DNA from: JAPSGM01 sp963777045
GTDB taxonomy: Bacteria > Chloroflexota > Limnocylindria > QHBO01
Direction of reading: 5' to 3'
NCBI GenBank assembly: GCA_963777045.1
Contig: CAVZPD010000010.1
Coordinates: forward strand, 124,001-188,000
DNA: 64,000 bases
Positions 25,263-33,189 of the stretch are shown in pieces. The notes beneath the pieces were generated by a model that did not search any database, had not been told where the DNA came from, and saw only the letters and a program-made list of their open reading frames with translations. Each line of letters starts with the position of its first letter. The stretch's first letter is position 1. A program made the position numbers and the translations under genes.

Positions 25263-25454
25263 GTTGCACTCAGCGCAACGATCCAATCCGGAGAGCCGGG
25301 TCAGCGGGCGCTCGTGCGCGAATCGTTGCGCCGGCTGCAACAGACCACGCCTGAGCGCCCCTTCCCGCGCCTGGCGTTGCACTCAGCGCAACGATCCACT
25401 CCGGAGAGCCGGGTCAGCGGGCGCTCGTGCGCGAATCGTTGCGCCAACTGCAAC
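25263..25454. repeat. Palindrome array D (GTTGC-N7-GCAAC, four copies)
   Basis: Between the convergent monooxygenase and hpd genes, four perfect GTTGC-N7-GCAAC palindromes are centred at 25271, 25333, 25384 and 25446, spaced 62, 51 and 62 bp. The segment 25263-25341 recurs almost unchanged at 25376-25454, a 113-bp direct repeat unit. Each 45-bp spacer is itself a long imperfect inverted repeat (GCAACGAT...ATCGTTGC outer arms, GAGAGCC...GGCGCTC inner arms). It is the same palindrome family as array C, about 9 kb away. Confidence 0.7.
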
Positions 25455-25495
25455 GCCGCACTGGAAGCGGGACCTGCAACCAGCCGACCAAGCGC

Positions 25496-26662
25496 TCAGA
25501 GGTTGCCGCGCCGCCCCTGCTCGATCTCGATCGCCTCGAAGAGTGCCTTGAAGTTGCCGACGCCGAAGCCGCGTGAGCCGTGGCGCTCGATGATCTCGAA
25601 GAAGAATGTCGGCCGGTCCTGCACGGGGCGGGTGAAGATCTGGAGCAGGTAGCCCTCCTCGTCGCGATCCGCCTCGATTCCCAGCTCCTCGAGCACATCC
25701 ATCGGCACGCCGACGTCCCCGACCCGGTCGGGGAGCTGCTCGTAGTAGGCATGCGGCATGCCCAGGAACTCGACGCCGCGCTCGCGGAGGGCGCGCACCG
25801 TCCCCACGATGTCCTCCGTCCGCAGGGCGATGTGCTGTGTCCCGGCGTCGAGGTAGTAGTCGAGGAACTCCTGGATCTGGCTCTTCTTCTTGCCGGCCGC
25901 CGGCTCGTTGATCGGGAACTTGATGCGGCCGTTGCCGTTCTGCATCACCTTGCTCATCAGCGCCGAGTACTCGGTGTGGATCACCTTGTCGTCGTAGTGG
26001 ATGAGCTGGCTGAAGCCCATGATGTCGCGGTAGTAGGCGACGAATTGGTCCATCTCGCCGAGGTCCACGTTGCCGACGCAGTGGTCGACCTCGAGCAGGC
26101 TCTGGCCCTCGGCGGCGGGTCCCGGCTTCCTGATCTTGTGGTACCCCGGCGCGAAGGTGCCGTGGTAGTCGGAGCGGTCGATGAAGGAGTGGATCACCTC
26201 GCCGTAGGTGTGGACCGCCGATCGACGCATGACGCCCTTCTGGCCCTCGACCGCGGTCGGCTCCTGGGCCGATGCCGCTCCCCGGGATGTCGTCTCGCGC
26301 CAGGCCGACTCGACGTCGTCGACGGCGAAGGCGATGTCGTGCACCCCATCGCCGTGCTTCGCGACGTGCGCCGCGACGTCCGTGTCCGGGCTCAGCGGGG
26401 CGGTGAACACGAAGCGGATGTCGTTCTGCACCATGACGTAGCTGGCGCGGTCGCGCACGCCGGTCTCGAGGCCCGAGTACGCTACCGGGGTGAAGCCCCA
26501 CAGCACCCGGTAGTAGGCGGCGGCCTGCTTGGCGTTGCCGACCCAGAACTCGACGTGGTCGATCCCCTTCAGGGGCAGGAAGTCCTGTGCCTCGGTCGCA
26601 GCGTTGGGGTTGATGACGGCGCCAGCCTGGTTGGCGGCCCCGCGCGCGACGGTATCGGTCAT
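25496..26662 (-). CDS. hpd: 4-hydroxyphenylpyruvate dioxygenase
   Basis: 388 residues from MTDTVARGAANQ. It converts 4-hydroxyphenylpyruvate to homogentisate, the substrate of hmgA. Two VOC modules are present. The iron ligands are in GVHDIAFAVDD (first His), TQHIALRTEDI (second His) and FFFEIIERHG (Glu). The C-terminal G-V-G-N-F-K-A-L-F-E-A-I-E lid helix is intact. A TAGACT box (26670-26675) lies seven bases before the ATG, inside the end of the upstream phosphorylase gene, so this is likely a separate leaderless transcript. Confidence 0.93.
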   Translation of the reverse strand: MTDTVARGAANQAGAVINPNAATEAQDFLPLKGIDHVEFWVGNAKQAAAYYRVLWGFTPVAYSGLETGVRDRASYVMVQNDIRFVFTAPLSPDTDVAAHVAKHGDGVHDIAFAVDDVESAWRETTSRGAASAQEPTAVEGQKGVMRRSAVHTYGEVIHSFIDRSDYHGTFAPGYHKIRKPGPAAEGQSLLEVDHCVGNVDLGEMDQFVAYYRDIMGFSQLIHYDDKVIHTEYSALMSKVMQNGNGRIKFPINEPAAGKKKSQIQEFLDYYLDAGTQHIALRTEDIVGTVRALRERGVEFLGMPHAYYEQLPDRVGDVGVPMDVLEELGIEADRDEEGYLLQIFTRPVQDRPTFFFEIIERHGSRGFGVGNFKALFEAIEIEQGRRGNL

Positions 26663-26667
26663 GCCGA

Positions 26668-27402
26668 TCAGTCTACCGCCAGCCCCGTGCCAGCCTCCAG
26701 CGCGACCACGGTCATGCGGTCGGTCGCCCGCTCCAGCTCCTCGCGCGAGATGTAGTCGCCGTGGCCGGTGGCCTCCTCGCCCAGCACGTCGCTCACGATG
26801 AGCACACACCCGGCCCGCACTCCCGCCCTCGCCGCGAGGAAGAAGAGTGCCGACGCCTCCATCTCGAAGGCCAGCACGCCCCGTTCGCGCCACTTTGCGG
26901 CGTAGTCCGCATCGGTGTTGTAGAAGACGTCGACCGATGCGACCAGGCCGGTGCGGACGCCTGCTCCGGCAGCATCGGCGGCATCGACCAGCGCCCGCGT
27001 CAGCGTGAAGTCGGCGACAGGTGCGTACGCGTCGCCGTGCAGGTAGGTGCGCGTCGCGCCGTCGACCGGACAGGCGGCGGTGGCGATGATGAGGTCGCCG
27101 TTGCGAATGCCCGGACCGATGCCGCCGCAGGTCCCGACCCGGATCAGCTGCCGTGCTCCGAGCCGGAGCAGCTCTTCGACCACGATGGAGAGGCTTGGCG
27201 TGCCCATCCCGCTGGCCTGCACGCTGACCGGCACCCCGCGGTACGTGCCGGTAAAGCCGACCATGCCCCGGTGTGCATTGACCTCGCGCACCGAGCCGGG
27301 GTCGAAGCGCTCCGAAATGCGGCGCGCCCGGTTCGGGTCGCCGGGCAGGAGGACCAGCGGCGCGTAGTCGCCCTCCTCGGCGCGAAGGTGGATCTGCGGC
27401 AT
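26668..27402 (-). CDS. Purine-nucleoside/uridine phosphorylase family protein
   Basis: 244 residues. PNP_UDP_1 family features: LLPGDPNRARRI at the N-terminus, VQASGMGTPS for phosphate binding, RVGTCGGI, and the substrate-binding F-E-M-E-A-S-A-L-F motif. These hexameric enzymes split nucleosides with phosphate to base and ribose-1-phosphate. DeoD and Udp branches cannot be separated by eye. The ECF transporter and nucleoside hydrolase at 31-35 kb suggest nucleoside salvage in this cell. Confidence 0.88.
   Translation of the reverse strand: MPQIHLRAEEGDYAPLVLLPGDPNRARRISERFDPGSVREVNAHRGMVGFTGTYRGVPVSVQASGMGTPSLSIVVEELLRLGARQLIRVGTCGGIGPGIRNGDLIIATAACPVDGATRTYLHGDAYAPVADFTLTRALVDAADAAGAGVRTGLVASVDVFYNTDADYAAKWRERGVLAFEMEASALFFLAARAGVRAGCVLIVSDVLGEEATGHGDYISREELERATDRMTVVALEAGTGLAVD
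26670..26675 (-). promoter_or_regulatory. -10 box (TAGACT) of hpd
   Basis: TAGACT on the minus strand ends seven bases before the hpd ATG and overlaps the last codons of the upstream phosphorylase gene. Confidence 0.55.
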
Positions 27403-27505
27403 GTCGCGAAGGGTACCCGCCCGGCCCAGGAGATGATGCGCGCCGTTCGCACGCCCCGGGCACCCGCCGCCCGGGTGTGGCTTCGAAGTTGCTGATCCGG
27501 TTTAC

Positions 27506-28402
27506 ATGAGCGGAGCGGGCAAGCGTTCAGCCGGCAAGGGAACGGACAGCAGTGACACCGCCACGCAGTCGCTCAGGGACCTGGTGCGGGCGGCGGCCGG
27601 TGGCCTTCTGGTGGGACTGCCGCTCCTCTTCACCATGGAGATGTGGTGGGAGGGCTTCCTGCTGCCTTCATGGAAGCTCCTGCTCCTGCTGGTCGTCACC
27701 TTCGTGGTGGTGATCGGCTACTCCACCGTCAGCGGCTTCAGACGGGAGCGCTCCTGGCTGCAGCTCTTCGTCGATGCCGTCGAGACGATGGGACTGGCGG
27801 TGCTGGTCGCCGCGGTGGGGCTGCTCGTTCTCGGCCGTATCGGCCCCGGGTTCGGGTTGCGGGAGTCGGTAGGCAAGCTCGCACTCGAAGCCGTTCCGGT
27901 GGCCTTCGGCGTATCGCTTGCGGGCACGCAGCTGTCCGCCTCCGCCCATGACCGGCGTGACACGGGCAGTGACGCCGCAGGCAGGGCCGGCAGCGGCCCG
28001 GCGGGGCGGCTGATGGTGGCTGCTGGAGGAGCGCTCCTCTTCGCCCTCAACGTGGCGCCCACGGAAGAGCCCGTGGTGCTGGCCATCGAATCGTCGCCCT
28101 GGCTGCTGCTGGCCGTCGTTGGCTGCAGCTTCCTCGTCTCGCTGGGCATCGTCTTCTACTCGAACTTCCGCGGCGGACGGACGACGGGCACCGGCAAGAG
28201 CCCGCTCGACGACGGCTTCGCCGAGACGAGCGCGGCCTACGCCATCAGCCTGGCCGTCTCGCTCCTCCTGCTCTGGTTCTTCGAACGCACGCGGGGGCAG
28301 TCGCCCGGGACCATCGTGGCCGAGACGGTGATGCTGGCCCTGGTCGCCTCCTTCGGTGCCGCCGGTGGACGGCTCCTCGTCGGCGGCGGGTCGGGAGGCT
28401 GA
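27506..28402 (+). CDS. TIGR02587-family integral membrane protein
   Basis: 298 residues with about seven membrane helices. The pattern LRDLVRAAAGGLLVGLPLLF-T-M-E-M-W-W near the N-terminus and L-N-V-A-P-T-E-E-P in the middle is the TIGR02587 (DUF2391) signature. These proteins occur paired with TIGR02588 proteins, as here. Function unknown. Confidence 0.8.
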   Translation: MSGAGKRSAGKGTDSSDTATQSLRDLVRAAAGGLLVGLPLLFTMEMWWEGFLLPSWKLLLLLVVTFVVVIGYSTVSGFRRERSWLQLFVDAVETMGLAVLVAAVGLLVLGRIGPGFGLRESVGKLALEAVPVAFGVSLAGTQLSASAHDRRDTGSDAAGRAGSGPAGRLMVAAGGALLFALNVAPTEEPVVLAIESSPWLLLAVVGCSFLVSLGIVFYSNFRGGRTTGTGKSPLDDGFAETSAAYAISLAVSLLLLWFFERTRGQSPGTIVAETVMLALVASFGAAGGRLLVGGGSGG

Positions 28403-28782
28403 TGCCCATGCGCCAGAACCGGGTCGAGTGGGTTGCCCTCGTGGTCAGCATCGTGGCGATCGCGGCGGTCGTCGTTTTCCTGGCGGTCGATGCCGTGTCG
28501 GACGATGGGCGACCGCCGCAGCCCGAGGTGACCCTCGACGCCGGAGACGGGTACCGCACCGCGGTGGGCTGGGTTCAGCCGGCGCTTGCCCGCAACCTGG
28601 GCGACGAGCCCGCGGAGAGCATCGTCTTTCGCGCGACGGCCACGGTCGGAAGCGCCAGCGAGACGAGCGACGTGACGATCGACTTCCTGGCGGCGGGCTC
28701 GGAGACGCGCCTCTTCTTCGGCTTCAGCGCGCAGCCATCCGCTGAGGTGAGCGTCCAGGTGGTCGGCTTTCGAGCGCCGTGA
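28402..28782 (+). CDS. TIGR02588-family protein
   Basis: 126 residues. One N-terminal membrane helix (VEWVALVVSIVAIAAVVVFL) is followed by a beta-sandwich-like outer domain (Y-R-T-A-V-G-W-V-Q-P-A-L-A-R-N-L-G). It begins one base inside the stop of the TIGR02587 gene, confirming the usual partner pair. Function unknown; the two probably form a membrane complex. Confidence 0.78.
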   Translation: MPMRQNRVEWVALVVSIVAIAAVVVFLAVDAVSDDGRPPQPEVTLDAGDGYRTAVGWVQPALARNLGDEPAESIVFRATATVGSASETSDVTIDFLAAGSETRLFFGFSAQPSAEVSVQVVGFRAP

Positions 28783-28809
28783 GAGGCATGCGGCTAGCAT
28801 CGGCTCCTG

Positions 28810-29637
28810 ATGGGTAGCCGCTGGAACGATGAGCTGGCGTTCGCCGTCGACCTCGCTGCGCGCGCGGGCGAGCTTCTGCGAACCAGCTACGAGCGCGTGG
28901 AACGGATCGACCGCAAGAGTGCGCGCGACGTGGTCACCGAGGTGGACTACGCGAGCGAGCGGCTGGCGATCGAGTCGATCCGCGAGCGCTACCCGCACGA
29001 CACCATCCTGGCCGAGGAATCCGGCCACCACGAGCAGGTGTCGTCCGAAGCGGAGGCCAGCGGGCGGCGCTGGGTGGTCGACCCGCTCGACGGCACCGTC
29101 AACTACGCCAACGGGATCCCGTACTTCTGCGTCTCGGTCGCCATGGTCGACGGCGACACTCCGGCGGTCGGGGTCATCCACGATCCGATGCGAGGAGACT
29201 GCTACGCCGCGGCAGCGGACGGCCCGGCGACCCTGGATGGGGTCGAGATCGTGGCCAGCCAGAAGGCCGCGCTCGGGGACTTCGTGATGGCGCTGGCAAT
29301 CATCGGCCGCGGGGGCATCGGTCGCGAACGGCGCATCGCGCGCGAGATCCGCATCCCGCGCCGGATGGGGAGCGCGGCGCTGTCGCTCGCGTACGTCGCC
29401 AACGGGCGCTTCGACGCCTTCGTCCAGAACGGCGGCCTCTCCCTCTGGGACGTTGCCGCGGCAGGGCTCATCGCCGAACGCGCCGGCGCAAGGGTGACCG
29501 ATCTGGAGGGCGGGCCGTGGTGGGATGCCTCACGCAAGAGCGCGACGGTGAGCGTCGTCGCAGCCCCAGAGCCTCACCACGGGGAGCTCCTGGCGCTCCT
29601 GCAGCGAGCCGGGACGCAGCTACGGACGCGGCGCTAG
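28810..29637 (+). CDS. Inositol monophosphatase family protein
   Basis: 275 residues. The metal-binding motifs are complete: ILAEESG, WVVDPLDGTVNY, and SLWDVAAAGLIAERAGA near the C-terminus. Such Mg-dependent phosphatases act on inositol-1-phosphate, fructose-1,6-bisphosphate or PAP. TAGCAT (28795-28800) lies nine bases before the ATG. It converges with the Nudix gene with one base between stops. Confidence 0.9.
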   Translation: MGSRWNDELAFAVDLAARAGELLRTSYERVERIDRKSARDVVTEVDYASERLAIESIRERYPHDTILAEESGHHEQVSSEAEASGRRWVVDPLDGTVNYANGIPYFCVSVAMVDGDTPAVGVIHDPMRGDCYAAAADGPATLDGVEIVASQKAALGDFVMALAIIGRGGIGRERRIAREIRIPRRMGSAALSLAYVANGRFDAFVQNGGLSLWDVAAAGLIAERAGARVTDLEGGPWWDASRKSATVSVVAAPEPHHGELLALLQRAGTQLRTRR

Positions 29638-29638
29638 C

Positions 29639-30307
29639 TCACTGGGCCCGGTCGGCCTGCCGCAGGACCGATGCGAACATGGCCAGCGTCCGGGCGGTGG
29701 CGCCCCAGATGACCTGCTCGGCGTGGCGGTAGGCCCCCGCCCGCAGCGACCATCCCGGACCCGAGACGAGGTGCTCGCTGATGGCATCGTCGCCGAGCAG
29801 GAGGCGGACCGGCAGCTCGACGATCGAGGCGACCTCGCCGGAGTGCGGCACGAGCTCGGGCCGCTCTCGGACCGCGCCGACGAACGGCTTCAGGCGGAAG
29901 TTGCTGACCGGGATCCAGACCTCGTCCAGGCTGCCGAGCAGCGTCACCGCTTCGGGCGGCACGCCGACCTCCTCCCAGGCTTCGCGCAGGGCGGCGGCCC
30001 GGGGCGACGCGTCCTCGGCATCGACGGCGCCGCCCGGGAGGGAGACCTCGCCGGCGTGGGCTCGAAGGTCGGGCCGTCGCACCGTCAGCGGCACGGTGAG
30101 CTCGCGCTGGTCGCCGGGGTAGAGGAGGAGCAGGGTGGCGGCCCGACGCGGCGGCGGGAAGTCCGCCGGATCCCAGCGCGGCCGCTCCCCGGCGCTCGCC
30201 TGGCGGGGCAGCAGGCGCGGGTCGGTCGCGATGGGGCGAGCGATGGTGGTCAGCGCCCGGCTGATCGCTTCCTGCCAGCCGGGCTCAGCGCGTAAGATGC
30301 CGTCCAT
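29639..30307 (-). CDS. Nudix hydrolase, CoA-pyrophosphatase-like
   Basis: 222 residues from the ATG at 30307; a GTG six codons earlier is possible. The Nudix box runs G-G-A-V-D-A-E-D-A-S-P-R-A-A-A-L-R-E-A-W-E-E-V-G, preceded by LPG and the R-R-P-D-L-R-x-H-x-G-E-V-S-L segment typical of NudL/YeaB enzymes that split CoA to 4'-phosphopantetheine. The extended N-terminus (about 60 residues) is also usual in that group. Its ATG and the ATG of the divergent gene share the palindrome CATG. Confidence 0.85.
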   Translation of the reverse strand: MDGILRAEPGWQEAISRALTTIARPIATDPRLLPRQASAGERPRWDPADFPPPRRAATLLLLYPGDQRELTVPLTVRRPDLRAHAGEVSLPGGAVDAEDASPRAAALREAWEEVGVPPEAVTLLGSLDEVWIPVSNFRLKPFVGAVRERPELVPHSGEVASIVELPVRLLLGDDAISEHLVSGPGWSLRAGAYRHAEQVIWGATARTLAMFASVLRQADRAQ

Positions 30308-30752
30308 GACCTCCCTCGCACCCACCGATCGCGACTCCCGGGTGGGGGCCGCACTCTACCGGACCCGCATCCTCGTGAACCGCACGCCGCACTTCACCAC
30401 GCAGACGCGGCGCGAGGCAAATCGCGCGCTCGACATGCTCGAGGGGCAGCTGGGGCTGAACCAGGTCAACCTGGCCGAGGCGATGCGCGGCATGGAGCTG
30501 CTCAATCGTGCGCACAGCTCGCTCGCGTTCGGCCTGCTGCGCGACCCCGACTTCGCCGATCGCTTCGCCGCGCCGCTGCGCCGGCTTGGGTTACGCGGCA
30601 TCGGCCAGCGGCTGGACGAGGTGCCCGGCTCGGTCATGGCGGAGCCGATTTCGGGGCCGACCGGCGGGCGCCACCATCGCGACGACCTCCCCGCCGAGGA
30701 GCGCCGTGACGCCGCGGGGAACCTGCTGCCGCCACCGCCCGGCTACTACTAG
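30306..30752 (+). CDS. Hypothetical protein between shared start and stop palindromes
   Basis: 148 residues, start supported by TAAGAT (30293-30298), seven bases upstream. It is helical, with a Leu-rich core (ALDMLEGQLGLNQVNLAEAM) and a Pro-rich disordered C-terminus ending PPPPGYY. I recognise no family. The gene begins on CATG shared with the divergent Nudix gene and ends on CTAG shared with the convergent ecfA gene. Confidence 0.6.
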   Translation: MTSLAPTDRDSRVGAALYRTRILVNRTPHFTTQTRREANRALDMLEGQLGLNQVNLAEAMRGMELLNRAHSSLAFGLLRDPDFADRFAAPLRRLGLRGIGQRLDEVPGSVMAEPISGPTGGRHHRDDLPAEERRDAAGNLLPPPPGYY

Positions 30753-31574
30753 CCTCCGCTCGCGGCGGGCGAGGCAAGCGCGCCGATGAGGTCCGCGTCG
30801 GTCGGCGTCGAGCCGAGCCCGAGCCGCGCGCCCGCGACCGCGGACGAGGGCGGCTCGAGGTAGGTCGAGCGAAGCGCCTCCCAGGACGGCTCCGCGAAGA
30901 CGGCCTGCGGCGGTCCGTCGAGGATGATCCGGCCCTCGCGCATGACGACGACCCGCGCGAAGGTCTCGGCCACGAACTGCATGTCGTGGCTGATGGCGAT
31001 CACCGTGCGCCCCTCTGCCGCGGCCGACTCGACCACGCCGCGCACGACGGCGACGCCCGCCATGTCCTGGCCGGTCGTCGGCTCGTCCAGCGACGAGCAC
31101 CGGCGTGCGCATGGCCAGGACCGATGCCAGCGCCAGCAGCTTTCGTCGCGAGGCGCCCAGGTCGTACGGGTTGTCGTCACGGTTGCCCGCCAGCCCGGTG
31201 GTGGCCAGGGCGGCGTCCACGGCGTGGCGCAGCTCTGCGTCCCGCAGCCCGAGGTTGCGAGGCCCGAACGCCACCTCGGCGTGGACCGATCCCGCGAAGA
31301 TCTGCCGATCCGGGTCCTGGAAGACGAGACCCACCTGGCGCGCCAGCGCGGCGACCGTCAGCTCGGAAGCCTCGCGCGAACCGATGCGCACGCTGCCCGA
31401 TGTCGGACGCAGCAGCCCGTTCAGGTGGCGAACCAGCGTCGTCTTGCCTGAGCCGTTCTGGCCGATGAGCGCCACCCGTTCTCCCGCGGCAAGGTGGAGG
31501 TCGACCCCGTCGAGCGCCCGCACCTCGCCGCGGGGGTAGACGTGCACGAGCTGCTGGATGGTGATCTCGGTCAT
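30749..31574 (-). CDS. ecfA: ECF transporter ATPase, interrupted by a frameshift
   Basis: The second ATP-binding subunit of the ECF importer. The 5' part (ATG at 31574) has Walker A G-Q-N-G-S-G-K-T-T, a Q-loop VFQDPDRQIF, and a divergent signature. At base 31091 one extra G shifts the frame just before Walker B. Reading on in the next frame restores S-L-D-E-P-T-T-G-Q-D, the H-loop A-I-S-H-D-M-Q-F-V and a normal C-terminus to 30749. Either this is a sequence error, or the gene is broken and the importer is dead or uses another ATPase. It overlaps the first ATPase gene by four bases. Confidence 0.85.
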
Positions 31575-32386
31575 GGCAGCGCCTCCGCGAGCGCCCGACG
31601 GCGTTCTGCCCCGACGCCCGCCTCCTGCGCGAGGCGCAGCAGGCGGTTGCGTGCCGGCGCTGCCACCCCGAGGCGACGCAGCTCGGGATCGGCGAGCACC
31701 TCTGCGGCGGGCCCCTGCAGCGCGATCGCCCCGGCCTCCAGCGCCACCACCCGAGTGGCGATGGCCGCCAGCAGGTCGGTCTTGTGCTCGGCGATCAGGA
31801 TGCTGGCCCCGGCCGCGGCCAGACGGCCGATCGCGTCGCTGACGAGGTGGGTCCCCTCCGGGTCGAGCTGCGCCGTCGGCTCGTCGAGTACGAGGTGCCG
31901 GGGATGCATCGCCAGCAGCCCAGCCATCGCCACCAGCTGCTGCTGCCCGCCGGAGAGCCGCGCAGGGTCCCGCTCCGCGAGCTGGCGGATGCGGAGCACG
32001 TCGAGCGCGGCCCAGGTGCGTTCGATGAGCTCGTCGCGCGGAACCCCCAGGTTCATCGGTCCGAAAGCGACCTCCTCGAAGACGGTGCTGGTCACGCCGG
32101 AGAGCTGCGTGCTCGGGTTCTGGAAGCCGATCGAGATGCGGTCGGCCAGCTCGTGCATCGGCGCGTCGGCCATGGCCTCGCCGTCGAGCAGGACGCGGCC
32201 GCGGAGCGTTCCGCCGACCACCCGTGGGGCGAGGCCGGAGGCGACGAGGCAGAGCGTCGTCTTGCCGGCCTCCGACGCACCGACCAGGCCGACCACCTCG
32301 CCATCGGCCAGGTCCAGCGAGACCTCGCGCAGCGATGGGCGTCGGGCGCCGGCGTACCGGTAGCCGACGGCGTCGAGGCGCAGCAT
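31571..32386 (-). CDS. ecfA: ECF transporter ATPase
   Basis: 271 residues. Walker A GASEAGKTT, Q-loop G-F-Q-N-P-S-T-Q-L, signature R-L-S-G-G-Q-Q-Q, Walker B H-L-V-L-D-E-P-T-A-Q-L-D and H-loop A-E-H-K-T. It powers the energy-coupling-factor importer with the other ATPase, the T protein and the S protein encoded alongside. It starts directly after the ecfT stop (TAG-ATG). Confidence 0.92.
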   Translation of the reverse strand: MLRLDAVGYRYAGARRPSLREVSLDLADGEVVGLVGASEAGKTTLCLVASGLAPRVVGGTLRGRVLLDGEAMADAPMHELADRISIGFQNPSTQLSGVTSTVFEEVAFGPMNLGVPRDELIERTWAALDVLRIRQLAERDPARLSGGQQQLVAMAGLLAMHPRHLVLDEPTAQLDPEGTHLVSDAIGRLAAAGASILIAEHKTDLLAAIATRVVALEAGAIALQGPAAEVLADPELRRLGVAAPARNRLLRLAQEAGVGAERRRALAEALP

Positions 32387-33172
32387 CTAGGGCAGCACCC
32401 CCGCCAGCCGTGCCGCGAAGAGGGCCAGCAGCGCCGCCAGCATCATCCAGCGCGCCAGCCGCTGCCCGGCGCTGTCCGCCGGCCACCAGAGCAGCGTGCG
32501 GCGGCCCGGACGGCTGAAGCCCCGTGCCTCCAGCGCCATGGTGCGCTCCTCGACCTCGGCGATGGATCCCAGGATCACGGGGCCGACGATCGGCACGATG
32601 CCCCGGATGCGTCGCCACGCGCTCCCCTCGGTGTCCAGGCCGCGCGCCCGTTGCGCCGCGGTGATGGCCGATGCGCGCTCGACCATGGCGGGCACCGTCT
32701 GGACCGATGCATTGGCCACGAACGCGACGCGGCCGGGAACGCCGCGGTGCTCGAGGTCGATTACGAGGTCCGCCGGCCGGGTGGTGAGGTAGAAGAGGGT
32801 GATGGCGCCGCTGATGGCCAGGATGCGGGCAAGGACCTCCACGGCGAAGCCGAGTCCCTCCGCGGTGGCGGCGATCGGCCCGAGGCGGAAGAGGACCGTT
32901 GCGCCACCCGGGAAGAAGAAGAGGTTGACGATGACGGCGCTGAGCGCGATGGGCAGCGTGAGGAGCGCCGCCGTCCGCAGCAGGCGCCAGAGGACGCCGG
33001 CGTACGCCGCCGGCGCCAGCACGGCGACGGTCACGAGCAGAGCCGGGCCGAGCACGCCCCCCAGCACAACCGCTGCCACCGCGGTTGTGGTGGCGAGCGT
33101 CAGCTTGGTGAGCGGGTTCAGCCGGTGGAAGGCGCTCGACCCGGGCCGGCCCAGAAAGTCCGGCGCCCCCAC
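32387..33172 (-). CDS. ecfT: ECF transporter T component
   Basis: 261 residues, GTG start, five to six membrane helices. The two coupling-helix motifs that grip the ATPases are A-Q-R-A-R-G-L (about residue 172) and A-L-E-A-R-G-F (about residue 213), the diagnostic Ala-Arg-Gly signatures. It links the S component to the ATPase pair. Operon order S-T-A-A is normal. Confidence 0.9.
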   Translation of the reverse strand: MGAPDFLGRPGSSAFHRLNPLTKLTLATTTAVAAVVLGGVLGPALLVTVAVLAPAAYAGVLWRLLRTAALLTLPIALSAVIVNLFFFPGGATVLFRLGPIAATAEGLGFAVEVLARILAISGAITLFYLTTRPADLVIDLEHRGVPGRVAFVANASVQTVPAMVERASAITAAQRARGLDTEGSAWRRIRGIVPIVGPVILGSIAEVEERTMALEARGFSRPGRRTLLWWPADSAGQRLARWMMLAALLALFAARLAGVLP

Positions 33173-33189
33173 CGTGGCGACGGTCTGTG

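Noticed and set aside
25185..25652. Cys-rich coding frames over array D
   Set aside because: They arise from translating the palindromes and have no start site or conserved domain.
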